Assembly: GCF_021538675.1 (NCBI RefSeq)
Contig: NZ_JAJUKH010000003.1
Span: forward strand, 186,001 to 250,000
DNA: 64,000 nt
Origin: Paenarthrobacter sp. AR 02
GTDB taxonomy: Bacteria; Actinomycetota; Actinomycetes; Actinomycetales; Micrococcaceae
Direction: 5' to 3'
Each line of letters begins with the position of its first letter. Positions within the stretch are counted from its first letter, which is position 1. The translations under genes and the position numbers were made by a program. Below are positions 1 to 7,553 of this stretch, in pieces. The notes below the pieces were generated by a model. It ran no database searches. It was not told where the DNA came from and saw only the letters and a program-made list of their open reading frames with translations.

Positions 1-648
1 CTCACCGTCATTCCTGAGGATGTCCCGGCCAAGCGCGCCGTTCTCACAGGCATCGTCGAAGTCGCCATTAACGCCCTCTGGGAAGCGGGGCCGCGCCTGG
101 GTGACCGGGTCGCCGTCGTCGGTGGTGGTTTGGTGGGCGGCGTCCTGGCGACACTCCTGCGGAAGTACCCGCTCGGTCGCCTGCAAATGGTTGACGCGGA
201 CCCGGAGAAGCAAAAACTCGCGCAAACACTCGGCATCGATTTTGCCCTCCCCGCCAACGCGAAAGACGACAACGACATCGTCTTCCACTGCTCCGCGTCC
301 AACGAAGGCCTCAAACTGAGCCTCCAACTGGCCGGCGACGACTCGGACGTCATCGAACTCTCCTGGTTCGCGGACAAGGAAGTCACCCTCCCGCTCGGTG
401 AGGACTTCCACGCCCGCAGGCTCAACATCCGCTCCAGCCAGGTCGGCGCCGTCGCCCTCCCAAGAAGACACCGGCGAACCAACGCACAGCGCCTGCAGGA
501 AGCGGCGAACCAGTTGAAAGATCCGCTGTTCGACACGTTCCTGACCAGCGAATGCCAGTTCCGGAACCTGCCCGCCACTCTCGCTAAATTATTCGAACAG
601 CCCGGCGGCTTCTGCCATGTGGTCGCATACCCAAACCCGGAGGATTAA
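1..648 (+). CDS. Zinc-binding dehydrogenase (5' end outside window)
   Basis: The frame is open from base 1 and ends with TAA at 646-648, so the N-terminal half lies upstream. The visible 215 residues begin inside the nucleotide-binding domain. A Rossmann glycine motif (VVGGGLVGG) follows a helix typical of medium-chain dehydrogenases, and an Asp at the end of the second strand (VDADPEK) suggests NAD preference. The catalytic zinc ligands would be in the missing part. The next gene starts three bases later and a GT4 gene follows directly, so the three are almost certainly one operon. The likely role is oxidation or reduction of an alcohol group on the cassette's product, but the substrate cannot be read from the sequence. 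Family call is fairly secure; function is not. Confidence 0.75.
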   Translation, partial: LTVIPEDVPAKRAVLTGIVEVAINALWEAGPRLGDRVAVVGGGLVGGVLATLLRKYPLGRLQMVDADPEKQKLAQTLGIDFALPANAKDDNDIVFHCSASNEGLKLSLQLAGDDSDVIELSWFADKEVTLPLGEDFHARRLNIRSSQVGAVALPRRHRRTNAQRLQEAANQLKDPLFDTFLTSECQFRNLPATLAKLFEQPGGFCHVVAYPNPED

Positions 649-651
649 TAC

Positions 652-1050
652 ATGTTCAGCCTGACCGTCCGACGCCACTTCATGGTCGCCCACAGCCTTC
701 CCCGCGAAGCCTTCGGCCCGGCGCAAGGTCTTCACGGAGCCACGTTCGTTGCCGAAGTCAGCTTCCGCCGCCCGGACCTCAACGACGACGCGATCGTTCT
801 GGACATCGGTGCGGCCGGCGGCATCCTGGAAGAAATCCTGGCGGACCTGAACTACAAGAACCTCGACGAACACCCGGCTTTCAAGGGCAAGCTCTCCACC
901 ACCGAGGCACTCGCGAAGCACATCGCCGACGCCATGGCCGCCCGGATCCAGAACACTGAAGACGGCCCCGCGCTCAGCGGTATCGACGTCGTCCTCCGCG
1001 AAAACCCGGACGCTTGGGCCGGCTATTCGCTGGAGCTCCCGGCCAAGTAG
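652..1050 (+). CDS. Divergent 6-pyruvoyltetrahydropterin synthase / QueD-like protein
   Basis: 132 residues, the usual T-fold length. The fold landmarks of PTPS/QueD are present: MVAHSL with His14, LHGATF with His28, a TTE motif near residue 84, and RENPDAW with Glu117, the pterin-anchoring Glu. Aligned by eye to E. coli QueD, the catalytic Cys is Ala24, the third zinc His of HGH is Ala30, and the Asp-His pair of LDHxxLN is Asn67-Tyr68. The normal zinc site and acid-base relay are therefore missing although the scaffold is intact. It sits between a dehydrogenase and a glycosyltransferase with almost no spacing. It could be an enzyme with new chemistry on a pterin-like substrate, a binding protein, or a pseudoenzyme. 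Annotation simply as 6-carboxytetrahydropterin synthase would be unsafe. Confidence 0.8.
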   Translation: MFSLTVRRHFMVAHSLPREAFGPAQGLHGATFVAEVSFRRPDLNDDAIVLDIGAAGGILEEILADLNYKNLDEHPAFKGKLSTTEALAKHIADAMAARIQNTEDGPALSGIDVVLRENPDAWAGYSLELPAK

Positions 1051-2040
1051 ATGCACGTCCGCTTCCTGGTCCCGGGGAACGTCCGCCACGGCTCCGGTGG
1101 CAACAATTACAACGCCAAACTGGCGGAGCACCTGACCGCCTTGGGCGCGGACGTTGAGACTGTAACGGTCGACGGCGATTGGCCGGTTGGCAGCCCAGCG
1201 GACAGGCAGCGGTTCGCGGAAGCGCTCGACGGCGGTACAACAGTGATTGCCGACGGCCTGCTGGCGAGTGGGGCCCCGGATGAGGTTGCACGCGCAGTGG
1301 GTGATGGAACCAGGGTCTGGATCCTGTCCCACATGGCGTTGGCGGACCACGATTACCTTGAGGCCAAGGCGCTGGCTGCCGCCACGGGGATCATCTGCCC
1401 GAGCGCCCATTCAGTCGCGGAATTGGTGGCCAAGCACGGGGCACTGGATGCGGTGGTGGCGACGCCGGGAGCAGCATCGGCCGGTGCCAGTGCTGGATCC
1501 GTACCGAAGCACATCGTCTCGGTGGCCGCATTGCTTCCCAACAAGAGCCAAACGCTCTTGGTCGAGGCCCTCAGCCAGTTACAAGACCTGGAATGGACCG
1601 CGTCCCTGATCGGCTCCCACGACGCCGACCCGGCGTACGCGGCAAAGGTGAGGGACGCCGTCGAACATCACGGGCTGCAGCACCGCGTTACCTTGACCGG
1701 CGAGCTGACGGGACAGGAACTCGAGGACCAGTGGCACACAGCCGACCTCAGCGTCCTCCTGTCGCAGTCCGAGTCGTTCGGCATGGTGGTGACAGAATCG
1801 ATGGCCCATGGCGTCCCGGTGATTGTCCGGCGGGGGACCGGGGCAGTTGAAGCGCTCGGTGACACAGGAGCGGGCGCGGCGCTGGACCTCAGCGACCCCA
1901 ACAACCTGACAATGACTCTCCGGAACTGGCTGACCGACCCCGCCCTTCAGCAGCGCTGGCGCGGAGCAGCCATCTCAGCCCGTGACAGCCTGCAGAGCTG
2001 GGACGCCACTGCCGCGACGGTCCTAAAAGCCATCACGTAG
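1051..2040 (+). CDS. GT4-type glycosyltransferase of the PTPS-like cassette
   Basis: 329 residues. The ATG follows the stop codon of the PTPS-like gene with no gap, so translation is probably coupled. The N-terminal domain opens with a Gly-rich loop (GNVRHGSGGNNY), and the C-terminal domain carries the retaining-glycosyltransferase E-x7-E motif (Glu241 to Glu249 in SESFGMVVTE) followed by HGVPVI, as in GT4 enzymes that bind a nucleotide sugar. No signal peptide or membrane segment is seen, so it should be cytoplasmic. With its neighbours it suggests a glycosylated small molecule, possibly a pterin-like glycoside, as product. That is inference from gene order; donor and acceptor are unknown. 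Confidence 0.85.
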   Translation: MHVRFLVPGNVRHGSGGNNYNAKLAEHLTALGADVETVTVDGDWPVGSPADRQRFAEALDGGTTVIADGLLASGAPDEVARAVGDGTRVWILSHMALADHDYLEAKALAAATGIICPSAHSVAELVAKHGALDAVVATPGAASAGASAGSVPKHIVSVAALLPNKSQTLLVEALSQLQDLEWTASLIGSHDADPAYAAKVRDAVEHHGLQHRVTLTGELTGQELEDQWHTADLSVLLSQSESFGMVVTESMAHGVPVIVRRGTGAVEALGDTGAGAALDLSDPNNLTMTLRNWLTDPALQQRWRGAAISARDSLQSWDATAATVLKAIT

Positions 2041-2054
2041 CAGCGGCTTAGGGG

Positions 2055-2060
2055 CAGAAT
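2055..2060 (+). promoter_or_regulatory. Leaderless-type -10 box (CAGAAT, 6 nt before ATG)
   Basis: CAGAAT ends six bases before the ATG at 2067, with no convincing ribosome binding site between. The spacing matches the TANNNT-N6-start pattern of leaderless actinobacterial genes; the first base deviates from T. Confidence 0.4.
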
Positions 2061-2066
2061 GGGGCC

Positions 2067-3281
2067 ATGACCGCCACCGCTCCCGCCGCAGCCACCCTCA
2101 CTCCCGAGCGCCTTCGGGCGTGGGCCTGGCACAAACAAGGCCTCGACGGCTCACTGATCGGCAGGACTTCCGAGGAAGTTCTTGACCACGCCGGATGGGC
2201 GCGTTCGGTGGGTGGCGCCAACCCGTACCTCACGCTCTTCGCGCGGGCGGGGATCAGCCGCGATCAGGCAGACCAGGACGTCAAAGCCCTGAAAATCCAT
2301 GAACTCCCTACAGCCCGCGGATGCACCTACGTCCTGGGGCAGGCCGACTACGCGTGGGCCCTCCAGATCGGCCGCGACGCCGCGATTGCCCCGTTCAAAG
2401 TGTTGGCGAGGCTGGGCGTAGAGCGCGGCGAAATCACCCTCCTTGAGGACGAAGTGGAGCATGCCCTCAAGGAATCCAGCAGCCCCATGGACCCCAAACA
2501 GCTCAGGGACGTACTGGGCGATTCGGTCCGCAGCCTGGGAGAGGAAGGCAAGAAGAAGGGTGCCTCCACCACACTGCCAACTGCTCTCGGGCTGCTGCAG
2601 GCGGACGGCCGTATCCGCCGCGTCCCCGTCAACGGCCGCCTCGATCAGCAGCGCTACGCCTACACCGGTTGGGGCCTGCAGCCCAGCGGGATGGACGACG
2701 ACGGCGCCCGCCGCCTCCTGCTCGAACGGTACTTGCGCTGGACTGGCGGAGCGACCTTCAAGCAGACCCAGTGGTTCACCGCGTTTACCGTGGCGCAGAG
2801 CAAAGCGGCGCTCGCTGGCATGGGGGCTGTGGAGGTGCCAACAGCGAACGGGGACGTACTGTGGATGCTGCCCGCCGACGTCGATCGTTTGGCGGACTTC
2901 GAAGTGCCGGGCGACGAACAAATCCAGCTGCTGGCAGGCACAGACTCACTGGTCCTCCACAGAAGGAACTCCGTGGACATGTTCGCCGACGAGGACAAGG
3001 GCAAGAAAGTCCTGGACACCACGCTTGCGCTTCAGGCCGACCTCCCGGATCACCCCATCCTGGACCGGGGGAGGATCATGGGGCTGTGGCAGTACGATCC
3101 CGGCAAGGAACGGATCGCCGCCTGGACCTTCGATCAGCCGACGGAGGCGGTCCGCGGGAGGATCACGCAGGTGGAAACGTGGATCCGGGAAGAACTCGGC
3201 GATTTCCGCTCGTTCAGCCTTGACTCGCCGGCATCACGGCAAGTGCGGATCGACGCCCTGGATGAGGCCGCCGGACGCTGA
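2067..3281 (+). CDS. Winged-helix DNA-binding domain protein (HTH_42 / AlkZ-like superfamily)
   Basis: 404 residues, near the usual length of the HTH_42 (PF06224) family, which includes the DNA glycosylases AlkZ and YcaQ. Typical features are an N-terminal helical block with GWARSVGGANPYLTLFARAG, a central segment rich in winged-helix patterns (about residues 130-260), and a late WQYDPGKERIAAW strand near residue 345 of the family's C-terminal domain. The Gln-x-Gln catalytic motif that AlkZ has just before the PYL-like segment is not visible here; the equivalent stretch reads WARS. A repair glycosylase function is possible but not shown. It appears monocistronic, with its own -10 box. No signal peptide. 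Confidence 0.65.
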   Translation: MTATAPAAATLTPERLRAWAWHKQGLDGSLIGRTSEEVLDHAGWARSVGGANPYLTLFARAGISRDQADQDVKALKIHELPTARGCTYVLGQADYAWALQIGRDAAIAPFKVLARLGVERGEITLLEDEVEHALKESSSPMDPKQLRDVLGDSVRSLGEEGKKKGASTTLPTALGLLQADGRIRRVPVNGRLDQQRYAYTGWGLQPSGMDDDGARRLLLERYLRWTGGATFKQTQWFTAFTVAQSKAALAGMGAVEVPTANGDVLWMLPADVDRLADFEVPGDEQIQLLAGTDSLVLHRRNSVDMFADEDKGKKVLDTTLALQADLPDHPILDRGRIMGLWQYDPGKERIAAWTFDQPTEAVRGRITQVETWIREELGDFRSFSLDSPASRQVRIDALDEAAGR

Positions 3282-3299
3282 CGCCTTCAAGGAACCAGC

Positions 3300-3680
3300 T
3301 CAGCCCGAACCGTACGGGCGGGTGATCGCCTCGAGGAAATGGCCGTCCGGATCGGAAAAGTAGATTCCGCGGCCGCCGTCGTTGTGGTTGATCTGGTTCG
3401 CACGGGATCGGGCGGGGTCGGCCCAATAGGGGATGTGCTCCGCCGTGATTCGCAGGAAGATCTGGTCGAACTCCTCTTCGCTGACCAGGAAGGCGTAGTG
3501 CTGGGGCGCTATCTCCCCGGAGGCCTCCAGGAAGTCCAACGTGACACCGTTGTCCAACAACACCGTGACGAAGGACCACATGGGTTGCGGCTTCGGAAGG
3601 CCGAAGATGCGCGCCAGAAATTCGGCTGAGGCGTGCTTGTCCGTTGCGTAGACGATGGTGTGGTTGAAAGAGACTGGCAT
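3300..3680 (-). CDS. VOC family (glyoxalase-fold) protein
   Basis: 126 residues forming one vicinal-oxygen-chelate domain. The first strand holds NHTIVYA (His7, a possible metal ligand) and the end has the signature YFSDPDGHFLEAITRP with a Glu that usually completes the metal site. GGGAG lies five bases before the ATG as a ribosome binding site. It converges on the HTH_42 gene, with 18 bases between the stops, and is followed in transcription by nothing on this strand. VOC proteins of this size include dioxygenases, lyases and antibiotic-resistance enzymes; the substrate cannot be predicted here. Confidence 0.8.
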   Translation of the reverse strand: MPVSFNHTIVYATDKHASAEFLARIFGLPKPQPMWSFVTVLLDNGVTLDFLEASGEIAPQHYAFLVSEEEFDQIFLRITAEHIPYWADPARSRANQINHNDGGRGIYFSDPDGHFLEAITRPYGSG

Positions 3681-3703
3681 TGCTACTCCCGCAAAGAAGA
3701 GGA

Positions 3704-4237
3704 TCAGGCCGGGTAGTTATTCCCGCCGGGCACGCGATGAGAGGCGAAGAACTCCTTCAGCAGGGCCGCGCATTCTTCCTCCCGCACACCGGCGTAGACC
3801 TCCACCCAATGATTGAGACGACGCTCGCGGAGAATATCGAACACGGATCCCACCGCTCCCGCCTTCTCGTCCCACGCGCCAAAAACCACGCGCGGAATCC
3901 GTGCCAAGACGATAGCCCCGGCACACATTGCACACGGTTCAAGGGTGACTACCAAGGTGCAGTCCTCAAGTCGCCAACCATCACCTGAGGCACCGGTCTC
4001 GGCTGCCCGGCGACGCAAAGAAGCAGCCGCCTCGCGGATGGCGACCACCTCCGCGTGCGCGGTCGGGTCCCCATGCGCCTCCCGTTCGTTGCGTCCGGAA
4101 CCGAGCACGCCGCCGTCGGGCCCCAAGACGACGGCGCCGATCGGTACATCATCTGTTGTCAGCGCCAGCCGGGCTTCGTCCAGGGCAAGGCCCATCCAGG
4201 CCATGTGGTCTGCGTGATATGGCTCGGTGGCGCTCAT
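3704..4237 (-). CDS. tadA: tRNA adenosine(34) deaminase TadA
   Basis: 177 residues. The cytidine-deaminase-fold zinc motifs are intact: His61-Ala-Glu63 (H-A-E) and Pro-Cys102-Ala-Met-Cys105. The wobble-adenosine deaminase signature is supported by NEREAHGDPTAHAE and the C-terminal VFDI and ECAALLKEFF segments. TadA turns A34 of tRNA-Arg(ACG) into inosine so that it can read CGU, CGC and CGA. That substrate tRNA is encoded in this same window at 37514-37587. The gene diverges from upp with only 22 bases between start codons. A TATCAT box lies six bases before its ATG, suggesting a leaderless mRNA. TadA is the best call over a guanine or cytosine deaminase because of length and motif context. 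Confidence 0.92.
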   Translation of the reverse strand: MSATEPYHADHMAWMGLALDEARLALTTDDVPIGAVVLGPDGGVLGSGRNEREAHGDPTAHAEVVAIREAAASLRRRAAETGASGDGWRLEDCTLVVTLEPCAMCAGAIVLARIPRVVFGAWDEKAGAVGSVFDILRERRLNHWVEVYAGVREEECAALLKEFFASHRVPGGNNYPA

Positions 4238-4243
4238 GTCTCA

Positions 4244-4253
4244 ATGATAGTTT
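4244..4253. promoter_or_regulatory. Overlapping divergent leaderless -10 boxes for tadA and upp
   Basis: On the minus strand TATCAT (4244-4249) ends six bases before the tadA ATG. On the plus strand TAGTTT (4248-4253) ends six bases before the upp ATG. The two boxes share two base pairs, so polymerase could probably load in only one direction at a time. Confidence 0.55.
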
Positions 4254-4259
4254 TGGGGG

Positions 4260-4895
4260 ATGCGCACATTCGTCGTGGACCACCCGCTGGTCGCTCACAA
4301 GCTCACCGTACTGCGGGATAAGAACACCCCTTCACCGGTCTTCCGGCAACTCACTGAAGAACTCGTCACCCTCCTGGCCTATGAAGCCACCCGCGAGGTC
4401 AAGACGCAGCCGGTCGAGATCGAGACCCCCGTCACCAAGACCATCGGTACCGCTTTCACCAAGCCGACGCCGCTGGTGGTCCCCATCCTGCGCGCAGGCC
4501 TCGGCATGCTGGAGGGTATGACCAAGCTGGTCCCCACCGCCGAGGTTGGCTTCCTGGGCATGGCCCGTGACGAAGAAACCCTGGACATCATCACCTACGC
4601 CGAGCGCCTTCCCGAGGACCTCACCGGCCGCCAGATCTTCGTCCTGGACCCCATGCTTGCTACCGGCGGCACCCTGCGCGAGGCCATCAAGTTCCTCTTC
4701 AAGCGTGGAGCGTCGGACGTCACCTGCATCTGCCTGCTTGCTGCTCCTGAGGGACTGGCGAAGCTGGAAGAAGAGCTTTCCGACGCCAACGTCAACATTG
4801 TCCTGGCGTCCATCGACGAGAAGCTCAATGAGAAGTCGTACATCGTGCCAGGCCTGGGCGACGCCGGCGACCGCCTCTACGGCGTGGCCGGCTGA
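4260..4895 (+). CDS. upp: Uracil phosphoribosyltransferase
   Basis: 211 residues, the normal length. It converts uracil and PRPP to UMP in pyrimidine salvage. The PRPP-binding loop is clear at residues 130-138 (DPMLATGGT), preceded by [10 protein letters not shown] near residue 74 and ending in the uracil-binding [14 protein letters not shown] of true UPRTases, which separates it from the regulator PyrR. The protein is cytoplasmic with no extra domains. The start at 4260 is placed by the TAGTTT box six bases upstream and the conserved [16 protein letters not shown] beginning. It diverges from tadA. Confidence 0.96.
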   Translation: MRTFVVDHPLVAHKLTVLRDKNTPSPVFRQLTEELVTLLAYEATREVKTQPVEIETPVTKTIGTAFTKPTPLVVPILRAGLGMLEGMTKLVPTAEVGFLGMARDEETLDIITYAERLPEDLTGRQIFVLDPMLATGGTLREAIKFLFKRGASDVTCICLLAAPEGLAKLEEELSDANVNIVLASIDEKLNEKSYIVPGLGDAGDRLYGVAG

Positions 4896-4942
4896 TCTCC
4901 ACAGGGAACGATTGACCCCTACCGGTTTCCCGTCCACGCCGC

Positions 4943-4948
4943 TAGCCT
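4943..4948 (+). promoter_or_regulatory. Leaderless-type -10 box (TAGCCT, 7 nt before ATG)
   Basis: TAGCCT fits TANNNT and ends seven bases before the ATG at 4956; no Shine-Dalgarno sequence is visible. Confidence 0.5.
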
Positions 4949-4955
4949 GTGGCGC

Positions 4956-5333
4956 ATGGACTGGAAACTCGAACTGGTATTTGTCCCTGTCTCCGACGTC
5001 GATCGCGCGAAGGATTTCTACGTCAACAAGGTTGGTTTCAACGCCGACTACGACGAGCGTCCCTCGGAGGACATCCGTTTCGTGCAACTGACGCCGCCGG
5101 GCTCGGCATGCTCCATCTGCATTGGAGAGGGCCTGAACGATGCCCCTCCAGGAACAGCTCCAAGCCTGCAGATCGTGGTCAGCGACATCAACAAGGCCCA
5201 CCAGCAGCTCAGGGACAACGGAGTGGACGTCAGCGACATCGACATCCAGGCCTGGGGCCACTTCGTGTACTTCGCGGATCCGGACGGCAATAAGTGGGCA
5301 CTTCAGTACCTCCCGCAGCGGCCCAACGGCTGA
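4956..5333 (+). CDS. VOC family protein
   Basis: 125 residues, one glyoxalase-fold domain of two beta-alpha-beta-beta-beta modules. The N-terminal KLELVFVPVSDVDRAKDFYV and the C-terminal YFADPDGNKWALQYLP segments are typical. The usual first-strand His is Glu6 or absent in this protein, so a standard metal site is not obvious. This subgroup is common in actinobacteria and often annotated as glyoxalase or bleomycin-resistance-like without a known substrate. It is transcribed alone from its own leaderless-type promoter and is followed by a HAD gene in the same direction, which also has its own box. Confidence 0.8.
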   Translation: MDWKLELVFVPVSDVDRAKDFYVNKVGFNADYDERPSEDIRFVQLTPPGSACSICIGEGLNDAPPGTAPSLQIVVSDINKAHQQLRDNGVDVSDIDIQAWGHFVYFADPDGNKWALQYLPQRPNG

Positions 5334-5351
5334 CATCCGCTCAGCGTGCGG

Positions 5352-5357
5352 CAGGAT
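5352..5357 (+). promoter_or_regulatory. Leaderless-type -10 box (CAGGAT, 6 nt before ATG)
   Basis: CAGGAT ends six bases before the ATG at 5364. It supports this start over the in-frame GTG at 5346, although GGATGGA could also act as a weak ribosome binding site. Confidence 0.4.
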
Positions 5358-5363
5358 GGAACC

Positions 5364-6059
5364 ATGAGCCATCCTGCCGAAGCCGCCCAGCCACCCGTCC
5401 TGACTGTCCGCGCCGTCCTCTTCGACATGGACGGGACGTTGGTTGACTCGACAGCGATCGTCGAACAGGTGTGGCTGGAGTTCGCCGAGCGCTACGGCCT
5501 GGACTTTGACGAGATCCTGCGCACCTCGCACGGCGTCCAGGCCGGCGACACGGTGCGGCGGTACGCACCGGCCGGGTCCGATTTCGCAGCGTTGACGGCA
5601 GAACTAGGCGAGATGGAACGGTCCCGGACAGATGGCGTGATTGCCCTTCCCGGTGCTGAAGCCCTTCTGAAATCACTACCGGACGACGCAATCGCGTTGG
5701 TTACCTCAGCTGACAGCATCCTGGCCGAAATCCGTATGCGGGCAGCCGGCCTGACCATGCCTTCCACCGCCGTGACTGCCGAGTCTGTCACCCGCGGCAA
5801 GCCCCATCCGGAGGGTTACCTCAAAGCCGCCGCGCTGCTGGGAGCCGACCCGGCCGACGTCGTGGTCTTCGAAGACGCACCTGCCGGGATCGCAGCTGCG
5901 CGTGCCGCAGGGATGCGCACTGTGGTGGTGGGCAAGGCCGCTGCCAGGCACAATGCGGAATTGGAACCAGGCATGTGGCGGATCCCGGACTACTCCGCGG
6001 TGACGGTCACCGCTGTAAAGGACGACGACGGCGGTCACCTCCTGACGCTCACTCTCTAG
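5364..6059 (+). CDS. HAD-superfamily sugar-phosphatase-like hydrolase
   Basis: 231 residues from the ATG at 5364. Motif I is FDMDGTLVDST with nucleophile Asp21 and acid Asp23; motif II is the Ser of VTSADS; motif III is the Lys of GKPHPEGY; motif IV is FEDAPAGIAAARAAGM. The helical cap between motifs I and II makes it subclass IA, and the GKPHPEGY plus EDAPAGI combination resembles sugar-phosphate phosphatases such as the 2-deoxyglucose-6-phosphatase and glycerol-phosphatase group. The cytosolic enzyme should remove phosphate from a small metabolite. The exact substrate is not predictable. It stands between a VOC protein and a PLP enzyme, each with its own promoter. Confidence 0.88.
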   Translation: MSHPAEAAQPPVLTVRAVLFDMDGTLVDSTAIVEQVWLEFAERYGLDFDEILRTSHGVQAGDTVRRYAPAGSDFAALTAELGEMERSRTDGVIALPGAEALLKSLPDDAIALVTSADSILAEIRMRAAGLTMPSTAVTAESVTRGKPHPEGYLKAAALLGADPADVVVFEDAPAGIAAARAAGMRTVVVGKAAARHNAELEPGMWRIPDYSAVTVTAVKDDDGGHLLTLTL

Positions 6060-6085
6060 CCCTGTTCGGCCCGGCTTGCCGGGAG

Positions 6086-6091
6086 TAGGCT
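6086..6091 (+). promoter_or_regulatory. Leaderless-type -10 box (TAGGCT, 6 nt before ATG)
   Basis: TAGGCT is a good TANNNT match ending six bases before the ATG at 6098. This favours 6098 over the in-frame GTG at 6092. Confidence 0.55.
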
Positions 6092-6097
6092 GTGCCC

Positions 6098-7489
6098 ATG
6101 TCTGCGATGCCGGAGGCGTACGGTGCTGCATTGGGGCGGGCCATGGTCCACGCCGGTGATTGGCTCGCGTCGGTGCCTACCCGTCCCGTCCGCCCTTCAT
6201 CCGACGCCGATCAGGTTGCCGGAAGCATCTTGCCGCGACTCCCGGATGGGCCCACTGATGCAGCGGAAGTGGTGGATGAGCTCGCCGCGCTGGCTGAGCC
6301 GGGCCTCATGGCAATCCAGTCAGGCCGCTTTTTTGGATGGGTCATGGGCGGAACCCTGCCGGCTGCGATGGCCGCTGATTGGCTTGTCTCGGCCTGGGAT
6401 CAAAACACAGGTCTCCGTTTCGCCACCCCCGCTGCCGCGGCAATAGAGGAATCGGCTGCGGCTTGGCTTTTGGACCTTTTGCACCTTCCCGCAACCGCCG
6501 ACGTCGGATTCACCACGGGTGCCACCACCGCGAACTTTGTTGGGCTGGCGGCTGGTCGTCAGTATCTGATGGACGAGGCCGGCTGGGACCTCGAGTCGCT
6601 GGGACTCAACGGCGGCCCCCGGATCACCACGTTCGCGGGACGGGAACACCACGCCGCTGTGGATCTTGCATTGCGGTACCTGGGATTGGGAGCCTGTGTC
6701 CCGGTGGACGCTGACCGGGAAGGGCGGATTATCCCGGACGCATTGGCCGAAGCCATGGATGAGCAACCGGGGCCAACACTGGTGTGCCTGCAAGCGGGCA
6801 ATCTGCATTCCGGCGCCTTTGACCCCATGACGGAAGCCATCGCCGTGGCACACGACCGTGGAGCGTGGGTCCATGTGGACGGCGCGTTCGGCTTATGGGC
6901 GGCCATCAGCCCGACCTTGCGGGAACGGCTTGCCGGTGTGGAGGAGGCCGACTCCTGGGCCACGGACGCCCACAAGACGTTGAACGTCCCGTACGACTGC
7001 GGGCTTGCCATAGTTTCCCGGCCCGAGTCCTTGAGGAGGGCTTTCAGCGTCCACACCAGTTACCTGATCGCCACCGAAGCGGGGCTCGGGGACCCTCTGG
7101 AGAAGGTACCAGAGATGTCCCGACGCGCCCGTGGCATCCCGGTGTGGGCGGCGCTCAGGCAGTTGGGCAGGGATGGCGTGATCTCCATGGTGGAGCGCTT
7201 GGCGGCAAATGCCCGGGCGCTGGCAGAGGGACTCGCGGCCATTCCTGGCGTGGAGGTGCTCAACGATGTTGTCTTCACGCAGGTCTCCGTGAGCTTCGGC
7301 AGCGATGACCGCACCCACCGTGTTACGCAACGGCTCATGGCCGAGGGCGCAGTGTGGATGTCCGGATCGTCGTGGCGGGGCCGGGAAATCCTCAGGATCT
7401 CGGTGAGCAACTGGACCACGGATGCCGGGGACGTCGCAGCCTCGATCGCCGCAGTCCGCGGGGCACTGGAGGCAGAACCGGAAGCATAG
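6098..7489 (+). CDS. PLP-dependent group II decarboxylase-like enzyme
   Basis: 463 residues of the aspartate-aminotransferase fold, in the group II amino-acid decarboxylase branch. The PLP-binding Lys is Lys293 in DAHKTLNVPYDCG, the cofactor-pyridine Asp is Asp261 in VHVDGAFG, and the phosphate-binding segment is TTGATTANFVGL near residue 140. The EHHAAVDLALRYLGLG segment is typical of actinobacterial proteins labelled aspartate aminotransferase family or tyrosine/aromatic decarboxylase. It would decarboxylate, or act as a lyase on, an amino acid in the cytoplasm. The substrate is undetermined. It converges on the GT39 gene, with 64 bases between the stops. Confidence 0.85.
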   Translation: MSAMPEAYGAALGRAMVHAGDWLASVPTRPVRPSSDADQVAGSILPRLPDGPTDAAEVVDELAALAEPGLMAIQSGRFFGWVMGGTLPAAMAADWLVSAWDQNTGLRFATPAAAAIEESAAAWLLDLLHLPATADVGFTTGATTANFVGLAAGRQYLMDEAGWDLESLGLNGGPRITTFAGREHHAAVDLALRYLGLGACVPVDADREGRIIPDALAEAMDEQPGPTLVCLQAGNLHSGAFDPMTEAIAVAHDRGAWVHVDGAFGLWAAISPTLRERLAGVEEADSWATDAHKTLNVPYDCGLAIVSRPESLRRAFSVHTSYLIATEAGLGDPLEKVPEMSRRARGIPVWAALRQLGRDGVISMVERLAANARALAEGLAAIPGVEVLNDVVFTQVSVSFGSDDRTHRVTQRLMAEGAVWMSGSSWRGREILRISVSNWTTDAGDVAASIAAVRGALEAEPEA

Positions 7490-7553
7490 CCCTACTCCAG
7501 GTGTTGTCCGGCGGGATTTTCGCACCTTTTGCCGCGCGGCGGACGAGGAGCGC

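Noticed and set aside
589..1410. A 273-codon minus-strand open frame across the PTPS-like gene
   Set aside because: No motifs, spans three plus-strand genes and has shadow-type composition.
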